Below, in pieces: positions 9,410-18,195 of a stretch of DNA of 62,903 nt. The notes under the pieces were generated by a model that was not told the DNA's origin, did not search any database, and worked only from the letters and a program-made list of their open reading frames with translations. The position numbers and the translations under genes were made by a program. The stretch is from contig JAPPMB010000033.1 of assembly GCA_028819255.1 (NCBI GenBank), positions 1-62,903 of the forward strand, read 5' to 3'. Position 1 is the first letter of the stretch. Each line of letters begins with the position of its first letter. Origin of the DNA: Bryobacterales bacterium. Lineage in GTDB: Bacteria > Acidobacteriota > Terriglobia > Bryobacterales > UBA6623.

Positions 9410-9703
9410 ATGACGAAAGCAGAATTGGTTGCGCAGGTCGCTCAAGACGTCCTGGTTACGCGCAGGGAAGCTGACAGGATTGTCGAAACGGTAGTTTCGA
9501 GTATTGTGAACACTTTGCGTAAGGGCGAGAAAGTCGAAATCCGCGGATTCGGCAGCTTCCGGACGCGTACAAGGAAAGCTCGAACGGGCCGAAATCCGCG
9601 GTCGGGCGAAAGCGTTTATGTTCCGCCCAAGACCGTGCCGTTCTTCAAGCCGAGCAAACAGCTCCGCGACGCCGTCCTGGACGCGAATCCGACCGAGAGC
9701 TGA
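9410..9703 (+). CDS. HU/IHF-family DNA-binding protein
   Basis: A 97-residue histone-like protein: MTKAELVAQVAQD at the N-terminus, then GEKVEIRGFGSFRTRTRKAR and the arm sequence TGRNPRSGESVYVPPK ending KPSKQLRDAV. It has the usual HU/IHF length and binds and bends DNA as a dimer. The RTRTRKAR and RNPRSGE stretch is slightly closer to IHF-beta than to HU, but with no second subunit here the type is left open. The only in-frame start is ATG 9410; AAGGAG lies about 17 bases upstream, farther than usual. Confidence 0.93.
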   Translation: MTKAELVAQVAQDVLVTRREADRIVETVVSSIVNTLRKGEKVEIRGFGSFRTRTRKARTGRNPRSGESVYVPPKTVPFFKPSKQLRDAVLDANPTES

Positions 9704-9729
9704 CGAAGCGGCCGCTTCCCGGGCTTCCG

Positions 9730-10236
9730 ATGGACTACCTCTGGACGCCCTGGAGATACCGGTACGTAACCGAGCCCAAGGACGGGAACGAGGATCCGGC
9801 CCGCTGCGTCTTCTGTCGGATTCTGACCTCGGGCCGCAGCGATGAGGAGAACCTCATCGTGCATCGAGGCGAGCGGAACTTCATCATTCTCAACCGCTTC
9901 CCCTACACCAACGGTCACATGATGGTCATCCCGTACGACCATCTCGCCAGGCTTGCGGACGCCCCTGTCGAGACGGCCGAGGAGATGATGCGGCTCACCC
10001 GTCGCCTCGAGCTCGTCCTGCGGTCTCTGTATCGTCCGCAGGGCGTCAACGTCGGGATGAACATTGGCCGCGCCGCCGGCGCAGGCGTCGCCGGGCACAT
10101 TCACATGCACGTGCTGCCCCGCTGGATCGCCGACTCGAACTTCGCCACCGTGATCGGGGAGACGAGGGTCCATCCGGAGTCACTCGAGGATACATGGAAT
10201 CGGGCGCGCGCGGAGTTCGCGCGGACAAGGGCGTGA
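9730..10236 (+). CDS. HIT-family nucleotide hydrolase/phosphorylase
   Basis: 168 residues with the histidine triad HIHMHV (His123, 125 and 127) and the upstream substrate-loop sequence NRFPYTNGHMMVIPYDH. CVFC at residues 26-29 is typical of the Ap4A phosphorylase-like HIT branch, whose proteins open with xYLWTPWR as here (MDYLWTPWRYRY). These enzymes hydrolyse or phosphorolyse dinucleoside polyphosphates such as Ap4A. It follows the HU gene by 26 bases, so both may be co-transcribed. Confidence 0.93.
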   Translation: MDYLWTPWRYRYVTEPKDGNEDPARCVFCRILTSGRSDEENLIVHRGERNFIILNRFPYTNGHMMVIPYDHLARLADAPVETAEEMMRLTRRLELVLRSLYRPQGVNVGMNIGRAAGAGVAGHIHMHVLPRWIADSNFATVIGETRVHPESLEDTWNRARAEFARTRA

Positions 10237-10293
10237 TGGCGCCGCGCCTCCCGGTGCAGCGCCGGCACGGGTCCGGAATCCCGGGGGATTCCG

Positions 10294-10299
10294 TATAAT
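10294..10299 (+). promoter_or_regulatory. -10 box of ccsA-hemA-hemC operon
   Basis: A perfect TATAAT lies seven bases before the ccsA ATG at 10307. A normal start about seven bases downstream would fall on the ATG, so the mRNA may be leaderless. No matching -35 is seen. Confidence 0.5.
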
Positions 10300-10306
10300 T
10301 CGGCCC

Positions 10307-11122
10307 ATGGAGGGACACTCCACGCTCCTCTTGCGGATTGCCCTGGGGCTGTACTCGTTCGGCCTGCTGGACTCGCTGTACAGCGTTGTCAAGCAGCGCC
10401 GCCAGCTGTTCAGGCCCGCCCTTTACGCCTTTGTGCTGGGAGCGATCCTGCATGCGCTGGCCTTGGCGGCCTCCAGCATCGAGCAGGGCCGCTTCCCTGT
10501 CCAGACCCTGCAGCAGATGTCGTCGATGGCGTCCTTCTTCATGACCGCCGTGTTCCTGACCGTCTATGCGCGCTTCAAGTACGAGAGTCTTGCCGTCTTC
10601 GTGTTCCCGCTGGTCTTTCTGCTCGCCCTTGCCGGCGCGCTGGGCGGGGAGTCGGGGGCGGCAAGCCGTCCAATGCTGCAGTGGTGGATCTCGCTGCATG
10701 TCGCCCTGTTCCTGCTTGGCTACGCCGCGCTGTTTCTGACCTGCGTGGCGAGCATCATGTACGTGATCCAGGAGCGCGAGCTGAAGTCGAAGCGCCCGCG
10801 GGCGTTCTACTACCGCCTCCCGCCCCTCGGGAAGCTGGACGAGATCGGCTACCAGGCCCTGGCGGCCGCGTTCGTGCTGGTGACCCTGGGCCTGATCGCC
10901 GCCTCCGTCTGGGCGTTCGCCAAGTGGGGCTCCAACTGGCTCGTCGATCCGACGATTGCGCTGGCGTTTCTCACGTGGGGGATCTCGTTCGCGATGGTCT
11001 TCGGCCGCCTGGTCATCGGCTGGCGCGGCCGCAAGGGAGCGTACTTCTCGATTGCCGGCTGCGCCTGCGCGGCACTCACGTGGGTCGTGAACAGCGGCGC
11101 ACACACGTTCATGGGCCAATGA
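10307..11122 (+). CDS. ccsA: CcsA/HemX-type cytochrome c assembly membrane protein
   Basis: A 271-residue multi-spanning membrane protein with about eight hydrophobic helices, for example ALYAFVLGAILHALALAA and FLTWGISFAMVFGRLVIGW. The conserved tract MLQWWISLHVALFLLGYAAL and the invariant histidines (H48-type, SLHVAL, and SGAHTFMG at the C-terminus) match the CcsA/HemX family that handles haem at the outer face of the membrane in cytochrome c biogenesis. It lacks the long tryptophan-rich tail of CcmF, so it is the short HemX-like form. It overlaps hemA by four bases (ATGA), which implies translational coupling and a haem-supply operon. Confidence 0.88.
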   Translation: MEGHSTLLLRIALGLYSFGLLDSLYSVVKQRRQLFRPALYAFVLGAILHALALAASSIEQGRFPVQTLQQMSSMASFFMTAVFLTVYARFKYESLAVFVFPLVFLLALAGALGGESGAASRPMLQWWISLHVALFLLGYAALFLTCVASIMYVIQERELKSKRPRAFYYRLPPLGKLDEIGYQALAAAFVLVTLGLIAASVWAFAKWGSNWLVDPTIALAFLTWGISFAMVFGRLVIGWRGRKGAYFSIAGCACAALTWVVNSGAHTFMGQ

Positions 11123-12375
11123 GCATCCAGCTGATCGGCATGAACCACCGGTCCGCTCCGGTCGAGGTGCGGGAGCGCCTGGCGGTTTCGGAACAGGACG
11201 CGGCCGAGCTGGCCCGCGAGCTGACGCTGGCTCCGACGCTGGACGAGGCGCTCGTGCTGTCAACCTGCAACCGGGTTGAGTTTCTCGCCAGCGGCGTGCG
11301 GGGCGCCTTGCGCGAGCAGATCCTGCGACGCCTCCGGGCGCCGACCAACGGCGCCGGGATCGACGAGGGCGCACTCTACACCTACACCGGAGGGGACGCT
11401 GTGCGCCATGTCTTCCGGGTCGCCGCGAGTCTCGACTCGATGGTCGTCGGCGAGCCCCAGATCCTGGGACAGGTCAAGGACGCCTACCAGAGGGCGCGCG
11501 ACGCCGGCGCCCTGGGGGGCCAGCTGGACCGGCTCCTTTCGCACGCGTTTCGCGTCGCCCGCCGCGTTCGGAACGAGACCGGAATCGGAAAGATGGCGGT
11601 CTCGGTGAGCTATGTGGCCGTGGAGCTGGCGCGAAAGATCTTCGGCGACCTCGAAGGGCTGTCCGTGCTGCTGATCGGCGCCGGAGAGATGGCGGAGGCT
11701 GCGGCCCAGCACCTGCATGGCGCGGGGGCGTCCCACCTCTACGTCACAAACCGGACGATGGCCAGCGCCGAACGGCTCGCGGCATCCTGCGGCGGACGGG
11801 CCGTGCCTTTCGACCGCCTGCTCGAGTTGCTGCAGCGCGTGGACATTGTGCTCTCCTCGACCGGCGCTCCCGGCCACATCCTGTCGAGGGGCACCGCGCA
11901 GGGCGTCATCGCCGCGCGGCGCAACAAGCCCATCTTCCTGGTGGACATCGCGGTGCCGCGCGACATCGACCCGGAGATCAACGACCTCGACAACATGTTC
12001 GTCTACGACGTCGACGACCTGCAGCAGGTGGCCGCGGCGAACATGCGGCACCGCCAGGGCGAGGCGGAGATTGCGGAAAGGATCGTCGATGACGAGGTCG
12101 AGAAGATCCTCTCGCGCATCCGGTCCCGGAATGCGAAGCCGGCCATCGTGTCGCTCAACAAGCGTCTCGAGGCGATCCGCAAGGGGGAGCTGGAGCGGTT
12201 CCAGTCGAAGCTGAGCGGACTCTCCGGCGAGCAGAGGGAGGCCGTGGAGGCGCTCACGAGAGGCATCATCAACAAGGTGGCCCACCATCCGATCCGCGAA
12301 GCCAAGCGAAGCGCCTCGGACCCGCGCTCGCGGATCACGGTGGACGACTTCCGACGGATGTTCGGCCTCGACTAG
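11119..12375 (+). CDS. hemA: Glutamyl-tRNA reductase
   Basis: A 418-residue protein that makes glutamate-1-semialdehyde from glutamyl-tRNA(Glu) with NADPH, the first committed step of C5 tetrapyrrole synthesis. The N-terminal signature MNHRSAPVEVRERLA and the catalytic cysteine C50 in LSTCNRVEF are present, as are the MVVGEPQILGQVKDAY tract and a Rossmann region SVLLIGAGEMAEAAAQHL. The C-terminal dimerisation helices are complete. The start overlaps the ccsA stop codon (ATGA at 11119-11122), so the longer upstream frame is only the ccsA shadow. Confidence 0.97.
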   Translation: MSIQLIGMNHRSAPVEVRERLAVSEQDAAELARELTLAPTLDEALVLSTCNRVEFLASGVRGALREQILRRLRAPTNGAGIDEGALYTYTGGDAVRHVFRVAASLDSMVVGEPQILGQVKDAYQRARDAGALGGQLDRLLSHAFRVARRVRNETGIGKMAVSVSYVAVELARKIFGDLEGLSVLLIGAGEMAEAAAQHLHGAGASHLYVTNRTMASAERLAASCGGRAVPFDRLLELLQRVDIVLSSTGAPGHILSRGTAQGVIAARRNKPIFLVDIAVPRDIDPEINDLDNMFVYDVDDLQQVAAANMRHRQGEAEIAERIVDDEVEKILSRIRSRNAKPAIVSLNKRLEAIRKGELERFQSKLSGLSGEQREAVEALTRGIINKVAHHPIREAKRSASDPRSRITVDDFRRMFGLD

Positions 12376-12389
12376 CCGGTCAGCAACCC

Positions 12390-13298
12390 ATGCCAGCGCT
12401 GACGATCGGGACTCGCGGGTCCCAGCTCGCCCTGCGCCAGGCCCGCTGGGTGGGCGCCGGTCTGGAGCGCCTGGGCTGTCGCATCGCGATCCGGGTCATC
12501 AGGACCGCGGGCGACCGGGCCGCCTCCGTGCCCCTTTCGGCGCTCGGACAGCTTCAGGGAATCAAGGGCGTGTTCACGAAGGAGATCGAGGAGGCGCTGA
12601 TCGCGGGGGAAATCGACATGGCGGTCCACAGCCTCAAGGACCTGCCCACGGAACTGGACGAGCGGCTCGCGCTGGGTTGCGTCCCGCGTCGAGCCGATCC
12701 GCGGGACGCCCTGCTGGGCAGGAGGCTGGACGAGCTCCGCCCGGGCGACCGCGTCGGCACCGGCTCTCCGCGCCGGGCCGCACAGCTGCTCCGGCTCCGC
12801 CCGGACGTGGTTCCGGCCGAGATCCGCGGCAACGTCGACACGAGAATCCGCAAGCTCAAGGCGGGGGACTACGACGCGATCATTCTCGCCGCCGCCGGTC
12901 TCGAGCGGCTCGGCCTGCTGGGCGAGGCCGCCGAGGTCCTGGACCCGGAAGCGATGGTGCCCGCGATTGGCCAGGGAGCCCTGGGCATTGAGATCCGTGC
13001 GGGCGACGACGCCGTGCGTGCGGCGCTCGCACCGCTTCACGACCCGTGCGCCGCGGCGCAGGTCGAGGCCGAGCGGTCCCTGCTGCGCGCCCTGGGGGGA
13101 GGCTGCGACATTCCGCTGGGCGCCCACGCAATCTCCCGTGGCGGGCATCTGCGCCTGATCGCCGCCGCCGAGGTCGCGGTCGGCTCGATGCTGCGCGTCG
13201 AGGGCTCCGGCGGAGCGGACGAGGCGGAGCGGCTCGGCGCGAGGGTGGCCGAGGATCTGCGCAGCAGAGGCGTGCGGTACGCTTCCAGACCGGCCTGA
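12390..13298 (+). CDS. hemC: Hydroxymethylbilane synthase (porphobilinogen deaminase)
   Basis: A 302-residue enzyme that joins four porphobilinogen units to hydroxymethylbilane. Visible hallmarks are IGTRGSQLALRQA at the start, the GVFTKEIEEAL and DMAVHSLKDLPT tracts, GSPRRAAQL, the RGNVDTRI loop and the dipyrromethane-cofactor cysteine C239 in LGGGCDIPLGAH. The gene begins 14 bases after hemA and ends the ccsA-hemA-hemC operon. Later haem genes such as hemB, hemL and hemD are not in the window. Confidence 0.97.
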   Translation: MPALTIGTRGSQLALRQARWVGAGLERLGCRIAIRVIRTAGDRAASVPLSALGQLQGIKGVFTKEIEEALIAGEIDMAVHSLKDLPTELDERLALGCVPRRADPRDALLGRRLDELRPGDRVGTGSPRRAAQLLRLRPDVVPAEIRGNVDTRIRKLKAGDYDAIILAAAGLERLGLLGEAAEVLDPEAMVPAIGQGALGIEIRAGDDAVRAALAPLHDPCAAAQVEAERSLLRALGGGCDIPLGAHAISRGGHLRLIAAAEVAVGSMLRVEGSGGADEAERLGARVAEDLRSRGVRYASRPA

Positions 13299-13300
13299 GA

Positions 13301-13320
13301 CGCCGCCCGCTCAGGCGGCG
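13301..13320. terminator. Bidirectional hairpin between hemC and dus
   Basis: CGCCGCC at 13301-13307 pairs with GGCGGCG at 13314-13320 across a six-base loop. It lies between the convergent stops of hemC (13298) and dus (13311) and overlaps the end of dus. There is no T-run, so it is a weak terminator candidate. Confidence 0.4.
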
Positions 13321-14348
13321 CGGGCCAGGTGCTCCCGCATGCAGTCGTCCACGCCGGCGAGCACTTCTGCCGTGGACCCCGAGCGGTGGATCCGCTTGCG
13401 CAGTCGGACACCGTTGGGCATGCCGCGGGTGAAGTATGTGGCGAACTGCTTCATTTTGCCGAGGGGCCGGCCCGAAATCTTGCCGGCGTCCTCGATGAGC
13501 ATGCGGTAGTAGTCGGCCAGGAGCTCGTAGCGCTGCCGGAGTGTGGGGCGCTCATAGGTTCCGGTGGCGACGTACTGCTGGATCTGGCGGAAGATCCATG
13601 GGTTCGTCGAGGCGGCGCGCCCGATCATGACACCGTCGCAACCGGTGGAGTCGAACATCCTGACGCAGTCCTCGGGGGAGAAGACGTCCCCGTTCCCGAT
13701 CACGGGGATGTCCACCTCGTCCTTCAGCTCGGCAATGCGGTCCCAGTCCGACCTGCCTCCGTAGCCCTGCTTGCGGGTGCGACCGTGGAGCGACACGCCC
13801 TGAAGGCCGCAGTCCTGGGCGATCCGGCCCATCTCGCGGACCACGATGGACCGGTCGTCCCAGCCAGTGCGGAACTTGCATGTGAACGGGATGTCGACCG
13901 AGGCCCGGACGGCCGTGAGAATCCGCCGGACGAGCGGCAGGTCCCGAAGCAGCCCCGAGCCGCCGTTGCACTTTACGACCTTCTTCACCGGACAGCCGAA
14001 GTTCATGTCGACGCCGTCAAAGCCCAGATCCTGGACGAGCCGCGCGGCGTCCGCGAGGACCCGGGGATCGGAGCCGAACAGCTGCGCGACGATCGGATGC
14101 TCGTCGGGCTCGTAGTAGAGGTAGTTGAACGGGGTGCGCCGCGGCTTGCCCTTTCCGTCGCCGTGGTTGGCGACGACGCCGTGGGAGCTCGTGAACTCGG
14201 TCATGATCAGCCCGCAGCCTGAGAGACGCCGGATGAAGCGCCGGAACACCGTGTCCGTGACGCCCGCCATCGGCGCCAGGACCACCGCGGGCTCAATCCG
14301 CATGGAACCGAAATGAAAATGGCTCGGGATTTGCGGCACTTTCCGCAT
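13311..14348 (-). CDS. dus: tRNA-dihydrouridine synthase, DusB-like
   Basis: 345 residues with the TIM-barrel flavoenzyme pattern: VVLAPMAGVTDTVFRRF at the start, MTEFTSSHGV, QLFGSDPRVLADAARL, MNFGCPVKKVVKCNGGSGLL with the catalytic cysteine, FTCKFRTGWDD, and GNGDVFSPEDC. It reduces uridine to dihydrouridine in the tRNA D-loop with FMN and NADPH. The ATG at 14348 is preferred because homologues begin about a dozen residues before the VVLAPMAG strand; a longer frame to 14396 has no supporting features. It is convergent with hemC. Confidence 0.95.
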   Translation of the reverse strand: MRKVPQIPSHFHFGSMRIEPAVVLAPMAGVTDTVFRRFIRRLSGCGLIMTEFTSSHGVVANHGDGKGKPRRTPFNYLYYEPDEHPIVAQLFGSDPRVLADAARLVQDLGFDGVDMNFGCPVKKVVKCNGGSGLLRDLPLVRRILTAVRASVDIPFTCKFRTGWDDRSIVVREMGRIAQDCGLQGVSLHGRTRKQGYGGRSDWDRIAELKDEVDIPVIGNGDVFSPEDCVRMFDSTGCDGVMIGRAASTNPWIFRQIQQYVATGTYERPTLRQRYELLADYYRMLIEDAGKISGRPLGKMKQFATYFTRGMPNGVRLRKRIHRSGSTAEVLAGVDDCMREHLARAA

Positions 14349-14608
14349 TCTAACCCGACTTGGACCTGATGCCTGGTTCCCGCATTGCGGTCCCACGGCT
14401 GCTTCCTGTTCCGGCCGTGCAGCCTTGTTCGCAGCGAGTCAGCCGAGGAGCCGGGTTTCCTGATCGGAGTCGCGAATGTGCGGATGCATGAGGGAAGAAC
14501 GCCTGACGAATCCGGTAACGGCGGCGCGGCAGGTCGCGGTGCGACTGGCTCTCGGGGAACGGCGCCGACTCATTGATGCGACTGAGCGACCGTCCATTAG
14601 TCCGATCG

Positions 14609-14866
14609 TCAATCGGCCGGGTCGCCGTGCTTGAGGGCGTCGATGACCAGTTCCCGCAGTTCCCGGATGTGTTCCTGCACATCGTCGATGCGGGCGTTGA
14701 GCTGCGAGCTCACGCCGTCGATACGCGAACTCGCGCCATTGACGGGCGTGTTGAGCTGCGTGTTCACGGCGTTGATGCGCGCATTAGTCGACCACGACCC
14801 GACGCTTAGCGTCGCACTGATCGCGCGGACAGCAACCAAGATTGTGATCCGGTCGCCCATCGACAT
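14609..14866 (-). CDS. Small predicted membrane/coiled-coil protein, copy B
   Basis: 85 residues: a short hydrophobic N-terminal helix (ITILVAVRAISATLSVG) followed by a heptad-like region of ARINAVNTQL/SSRIDGVSSQL repeats and the tail ELRELVIDALKHGDPAD. It is a paralogue of the 57-residue protein at 16809-16982: both share SATL(S/G)VGSWSTN and end LVID(A/V)LK. Copy B has about 28 extra residues of coiled-coil repeats. It lies 310 bases downstream of the Nmad3-like gene on the same strand, as if the cassette were framed by two versions of this protein. Function unknown. Confidence 0.65.
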   Translation of the reverse strand: MSMGDRITILVAVRAISATLSVGSWSTNARINAVNTQLNTPVNGASSRIDGVSSQLNARIDDVQEHIRELRELVIDALKHGDPAD

Positions 14867-15176
14867 GTTTCGGCACTCTCACATGAACCGCACGCGGAGT
14901 CCCTGTGACGGACCGCCATCGCCGAGGTCCTGTCTACGCCGCAACCGACTCGTGACGGACATCGAACTCCCCGAATCGCCAGCCTTCGGATCTGAAAAGG
15001 CGTTTTGTCGGGCGTGGGTGACAGTCCCGCACCCCCGACGGCGACATGTCGGCGGGCCCAGGCCATGCCCCTGCGGCGGGCCCTCGAAGGCTTTCAGCCG
15101 GAACTCCCGCAGATTCCTGCCCTCCGTCGCCGGGGGTGGGATCGAGCGCCGTCAGGATGTCCCGCATTCTGCGAAG

Positions 15177-15983
15177 TCAGCCCGCGCACTTCGCCGCCAG
15201 CCGATTCAGCTTCTCCACGCAGTCCCTCTCCTCCACGAGCCCGGAATCGAGGAAGCTCTGGATCGTCCTCGTGATGCTGCCGAATGCATCGAACCGTCGC
15301 GGCGAACCATTCTTGCTCGTGAGGACCACGCCCTCCCGCTTGAAGGACCCGCTTGACTCGTCATACGACCCGCAAAAGAGGTGCCCTGACACCTCTGGCG
15401 TGATCCGCAGGGCCCTGTCGAAGCGTCGCGACTTCCCTCTGTCTCCGCAGATGATTCTGAATGCCGCCTTGTCGCCAGCGCGCAGGCGCCGGTAGTGCGC
15501 GTTGTTCCGGATCCGCTCGCGAAGGTCCGGTCCGATGTCTTCCGCACGGGTGCCGGCGGCGAAGCAGCAATTCCCCTCAACCTCGAGAAACCCGACGAAG
15601 TAGAAGTCACTGCCGCCGGTCCAACGGGCGCCGTCGTGGTTCCAAAGGCGCGCAAGAAACCACAACTGGTCTCCCGGCGCCACGTCCTTCAGATTGCTGG
15701 CGCGGGAACTCCGGATGTCGCCGTAGGTGAAGGTCTCGAACTCGGGATCCGCATGCGCGCGATACGGGCGAATCCGCTTCGGTAGAAACTCGGCCAGGGA
15801 ACCGGTCCGACCGGTCCACGAAGGCATTTCCCCGTAGCTTGGAATCCCGTTCACCTGCGAAAAGCGGGACTCCTCCTTGATCGGAACGAACTCAAAGGCG
15901 CCGTCAGGAAAAACAGGGCTTCGCAGCCCCCGCGCACACGCATGAGTCTTGTTCACTCCAACGTTCGCAACGTACAGCTTCAT
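15177..15983 (-). CDS. Nmad3-like (nucleotide modification associated domain 3) protein
   Basis: 268 residues. The start MKLYVANVGVN, then RSPVFPDGAFEFVPI, then HADPEFETFTYGDIRSSR and GDQLWFLARL follow the order I associate with the Nmad3 family (an N-terminal strand, a short 'fPDG/fvPIpe' motif, 'HlDPeFexfTYGD', and 'GDllvFya'). Nmad3 was described by genomic context as associated with DNA base modification systems; its biochemistry is not established. The ATG overlaps the stop of the upstream gene by one base (TGATG at 15981-15985), so the two are translationally coupled. No transmembrane segment is seen. Confidence 0.7.
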   Translation of the reverse strand: MKLYVANVGVNKTHACARGLRSPVFPDGAFEFVPIKEESRFSQVNGIPSYGEMPSWTGRTGSLAEFLPKRIRPYRAHADPEFETFTYGDIRSSRASNLKDVAPGDQLWFLARLWNHDGARWTGGSDFYFVGFLEVEGNCCFAAGTRAEDIGPDLRERIRNNAHYRRLRAGDKAAFRIICGDRGKSRRFDRALRITPEVSGHLFCGSYDESSGSFKREGVVLTSKNGSPRRFDAFGSITRTIQSFLDSGLVEERDCVEKLNRLAAKCAG

Positions 15984-16798
15984 CAACACTTGCCCGAAGC
16001 CGTCGTCACGGTCGGTCGGGCTTTCCCGGACCCGGGCGGCGGTGCTGAAGGCGTTCCCTGAATCCAGTCGACGCACGCACGAGCGTGACCGCCCGTCAAC
16101 TCCAGGTGGTTGCCGGTCCTCCCGTCCGCGGTCCCATCCCTGCGGTACCCGAAGACGGCGTATCGATCGACGTTCCGGCCGAGCTGCGCGGCCTGGAGAA
16201 TCGCAAGTAGGTCATCGTCGATGTCCCGTCCGCGCCCCGCGGCGAAGAAGATGTTCTCGAAGAGGGCGCAAACGTCTCTCGGGAAGCCCCGCCATGCCGA
16301 TACGCCCGGTCGCAGCACGAGGCGGCGACCCGACAGGGTCACGTCCGGCGATTGCCGGGATTTCACGAGATCCGTCACCCAATTATTGTTCTTCGAGTGC
16401 ATCTGACTGCGATGTGAGTACCCTCGGAACCGACCATCCCTGACGATGGGCTCAACGTGCAGCGGCGAGTGTCTCGCCTTCCGCATTCTCTCGTATCGGG
16501 ACCCGTCCAGGGCGTGATGCGCCGAACGAAACGTCATGACCCGGATCAACTTGCCGATCCAGACGATCTTGCGCGTTTTCGACGGGTTGTAGCCGTTGAA
16601 GCCGACGACGTAGACATCGTCCGCCGGATCGGCGCTCTCGGTCGCCTCGCCGAGATAGCGATGCCGCAGCCATTCACGAAGCAGCTTCTTGCACGGTCCG
16701 TAGAAGATCTCGCCGTCGTCGACCTTGTACGGAACGGCGCACCCTATGTTGTCGGGATTGCCGGAGGCGGCCACGATGTAGCAGAACACGCGAGCCAT
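15983..16798 (-). CDS. Uncharacterised protein, possibly Nmad2-like
   Basis: 271 residues starting MARVFCYIVAASGN. Middle motifs are DDVYVVGFNGYN, then RKIVWIGKLIRVMTFRSAHHAL, and a C-terminal FENIFFAAGRG. The order 'GDyivGtg ... gklvYamrVtevlTFdxYw' suggests a distant Nmad2-type fold, but I hold this loosely. It is translationally coupled to the Nmad3-like gene downstream and begins 11 bases after the small membrane protein gene at 16809, so the three form one operon. Homologues in my memory are annotated hypothetical. Confidence 0.6.
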   Translation of the reverse strand: MARVFCYIVAASGNPDNIGCAVPYKVDDGEIFYGPCKKLLREWLRHRYLGEATESADPADDVYVVGFNGYNPSKTRKIVWIGKLIRVMTFRSAHHALDGSRYERMRKARHSPLHVEPIVRDGRFRGYSHRSQMHSKNNNWVTDLVKSRQSPDVTLSGRRLVLRPGVSAWRGFPRDVCALFENIFFAAGRGRDIDDDLLAILQAAQLGRNVDRYAVFGYRRDGTADGRTGNHLELTGGHARACVDWIQGTPSAPPPGSGKARPTVTTASGKC

Positions 16799-16808
16799 GG
16801 AGCGACGG

Positions 16809-16982
16809 TCAATCGGCCGGGCCGTCGCGCTTGAGGACGTCGATGACCAGCGCCCGCAGTTCCCGGACGTCTGCCTGCACATCGTCAATGCCGGCGTTCA
16901 CGTCGTCGATGCGCACATTGGTCGACCACGACCCGACGCCCAGCGTCGCGCTGATCGCACCGGCAGCAGCGAGGACTGTCAT
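16809..16982 (-). CDS. Small predicted membrane protein, copy A
   Basis: 57 residues: MTVLAAAGAISATLGVG (hydrophobic), then SWSTNVRIDDVNAGIDDV and the tail ELRALVIDVLKRDGPAD. It has one membrane-type helix and a short coiled coil, and is paralogous to the protein at 14609-14866. The DNA just upstream of the two copies is also alike (CGACATG...GGCACTC versus CGACATG...GGACACT), so the promoter was duplicated with the gene. It is the first gene of the coupled operon with the two Nmad-type proteins, and may anchor or regulate them. Confidence 0.65.
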   Translation of the reverse strand: MTVLAAAGAISATLGVGSWSTNVRIDDVNAGIDDVQADVRELRALVIDVLKRDGPAD

Positions 16983-17185
16983 CCGTCACCCATCGACATG
17001 CTGGGACACTACCACATGGATTGCACGCAGCGCACCTGTGAACCTGTGACCAACCCGACCAATGCCGAGCGGGAAGGGGGCGCTCTCTAAGGAGAGTCCG
17101 GACCCGAACGGGCGGCGGCAGGCGTTCGAGGTGCCATGCGGTACGGCTCAGAATCAGCGGTAATTGCGGCCCTTGAGGCGGGCCG

Positions 17186-18076
17186 CTATCGCTTCGAGAC
17201 CTTGTCCAGGTTCCGCGGCCAGTCCGAGCGGAGCAGCCGGGACAGAGACCGGTCGGCCAGGAGTCGCCCCTTGGTCTGGCAGCGGGCGCAATAGTTGGTT
17301 TCCCTGGAGGCGTAGCGGATGCGCTGCACCGGATCGCCGCATTCCGGACACGGCTTCCCGTACCGTCCGTGCACGGCCATGCCCTCCCGAAACGCGGTGA
17401 CCTTCGTGGGGAACCCGCCCCCGCATTCCTCGCGCACGCGCCGCGTCCACTCCAGGAGCACCTGGCGGGTCGAGGTGTAGAGCCTCCGCGCTTGCGCGCG
17501 GTCGAGTCGATTCGTCAGGGCCAGAGGAGACAGTCTGGCGCGGTGCAGGATCTCGTCGGAGTAGGCGTTGCCGATGCCGCTGCAGACCGACGGGTCCGTG
17601 AGGGCGCGCTTGAGCGTTCGATTCCGGGCGGAGATCGCCCGCTCGAACTCTTCGAGCGAGGCTTCGAGCACCTCGAGGCCTCTGCGATGGAGCTTCTCGA
17701 TGGCCCGCTCACCCCGGGCGACGTGCAGGGAAGCCCTCTTCTTGGAGCCGGCTTCGGTCATGACGAGAGTGCCGTTCGGAAAGTCGAAGGCGGCGAGGCC
17801 CAGCCTGCGCGGAATCTTCGCTCCGCAGGGCCGCCAGCGCAGGCGCCCTGCAATCATCAGGTGCAGCACCAGCCAGAGATCGTCCTCGAGGCCGAACGCG
17901 ATCCGTTTCCCGAGCCTGCGGAACCGGACTACGCGCTTGCCGAGGCACTCGTCCAGCGGCGGGTCCACGGTGCGGAGCAGCAGGGGGCTAGCGATGCGGA
18001 CGGAGTGGAGTATCCGGCCTCTTACCCGAGCTTCCAGCGCCTCGATGTAGACGACGATGTCAGGAAGTTCCGGCAC
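17186..18076 (-). CDS. Fpg/Nei-family DNA glycosylase
   Basis: 296 residues. The N-terminus PELPDI after a GTG start gives the catalytic Pro2 and Glu3, followed by the beta-sandwich, the helix-two-turn-helix DPSVCSGIGNAYSDEIL and a C-terminal zinc finger with CPECGDPVQ and CARC. It excises oxidised purines such as 8-oxoguanine or formamidopyrimidines and has AP-lyase activity. The opening PELPDIVVY differs from the PELPEVE of classical MutM, so this may be a divergent Fpg-like branch. It is a lone gene with no clear Shine-Dalgarno. Confidence 0.92.
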   Translation of the reverse strand: MPELPDIVVYIEALEARVRGRILHSVRIASPLLLRTVDPPLDECLGKRVVRFRRLGKRIAFGLEDDLWLVLHLMIAGRLRWRPCGAKIPRRLGLAAFDFPNGTLVMTEAGSKKRASLHVARGERAIEKLHRRGLEVLEASLEEFERAISARNRTLKRALTDPSVCSGIGNAYSDEILHRARLSPLALTNRLDRAQARRLYTSTRQVLLEWTRRVREECGGGFPTKVTAFREGMAVHGRYGKPCPECGDPVQRIRYASRETNYCARCQTKGRLLADRSLSRLLRSDWPRNLDKVSKR

Positions 18077-18195
18077 GGGTCAGTTCAGGGGATGACGGCT
18101 GCGGATCGCCGTCTGTCGGAGGCCCCTGGCCCCGAGTTCCGCCTTGGCAGACCGCTCCGCACGTCCGTTCGCGGCGTTGCCGCCAAGTACTCCCG

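Noticed and set aside
16187..16200. tRNA-like GTTCGA matches in several places (for example 17617 and 56190)
   Set aside because: They lie inside coding sequences and no cloverleaf can be drawn around them; no tRNA gene was found in the window.
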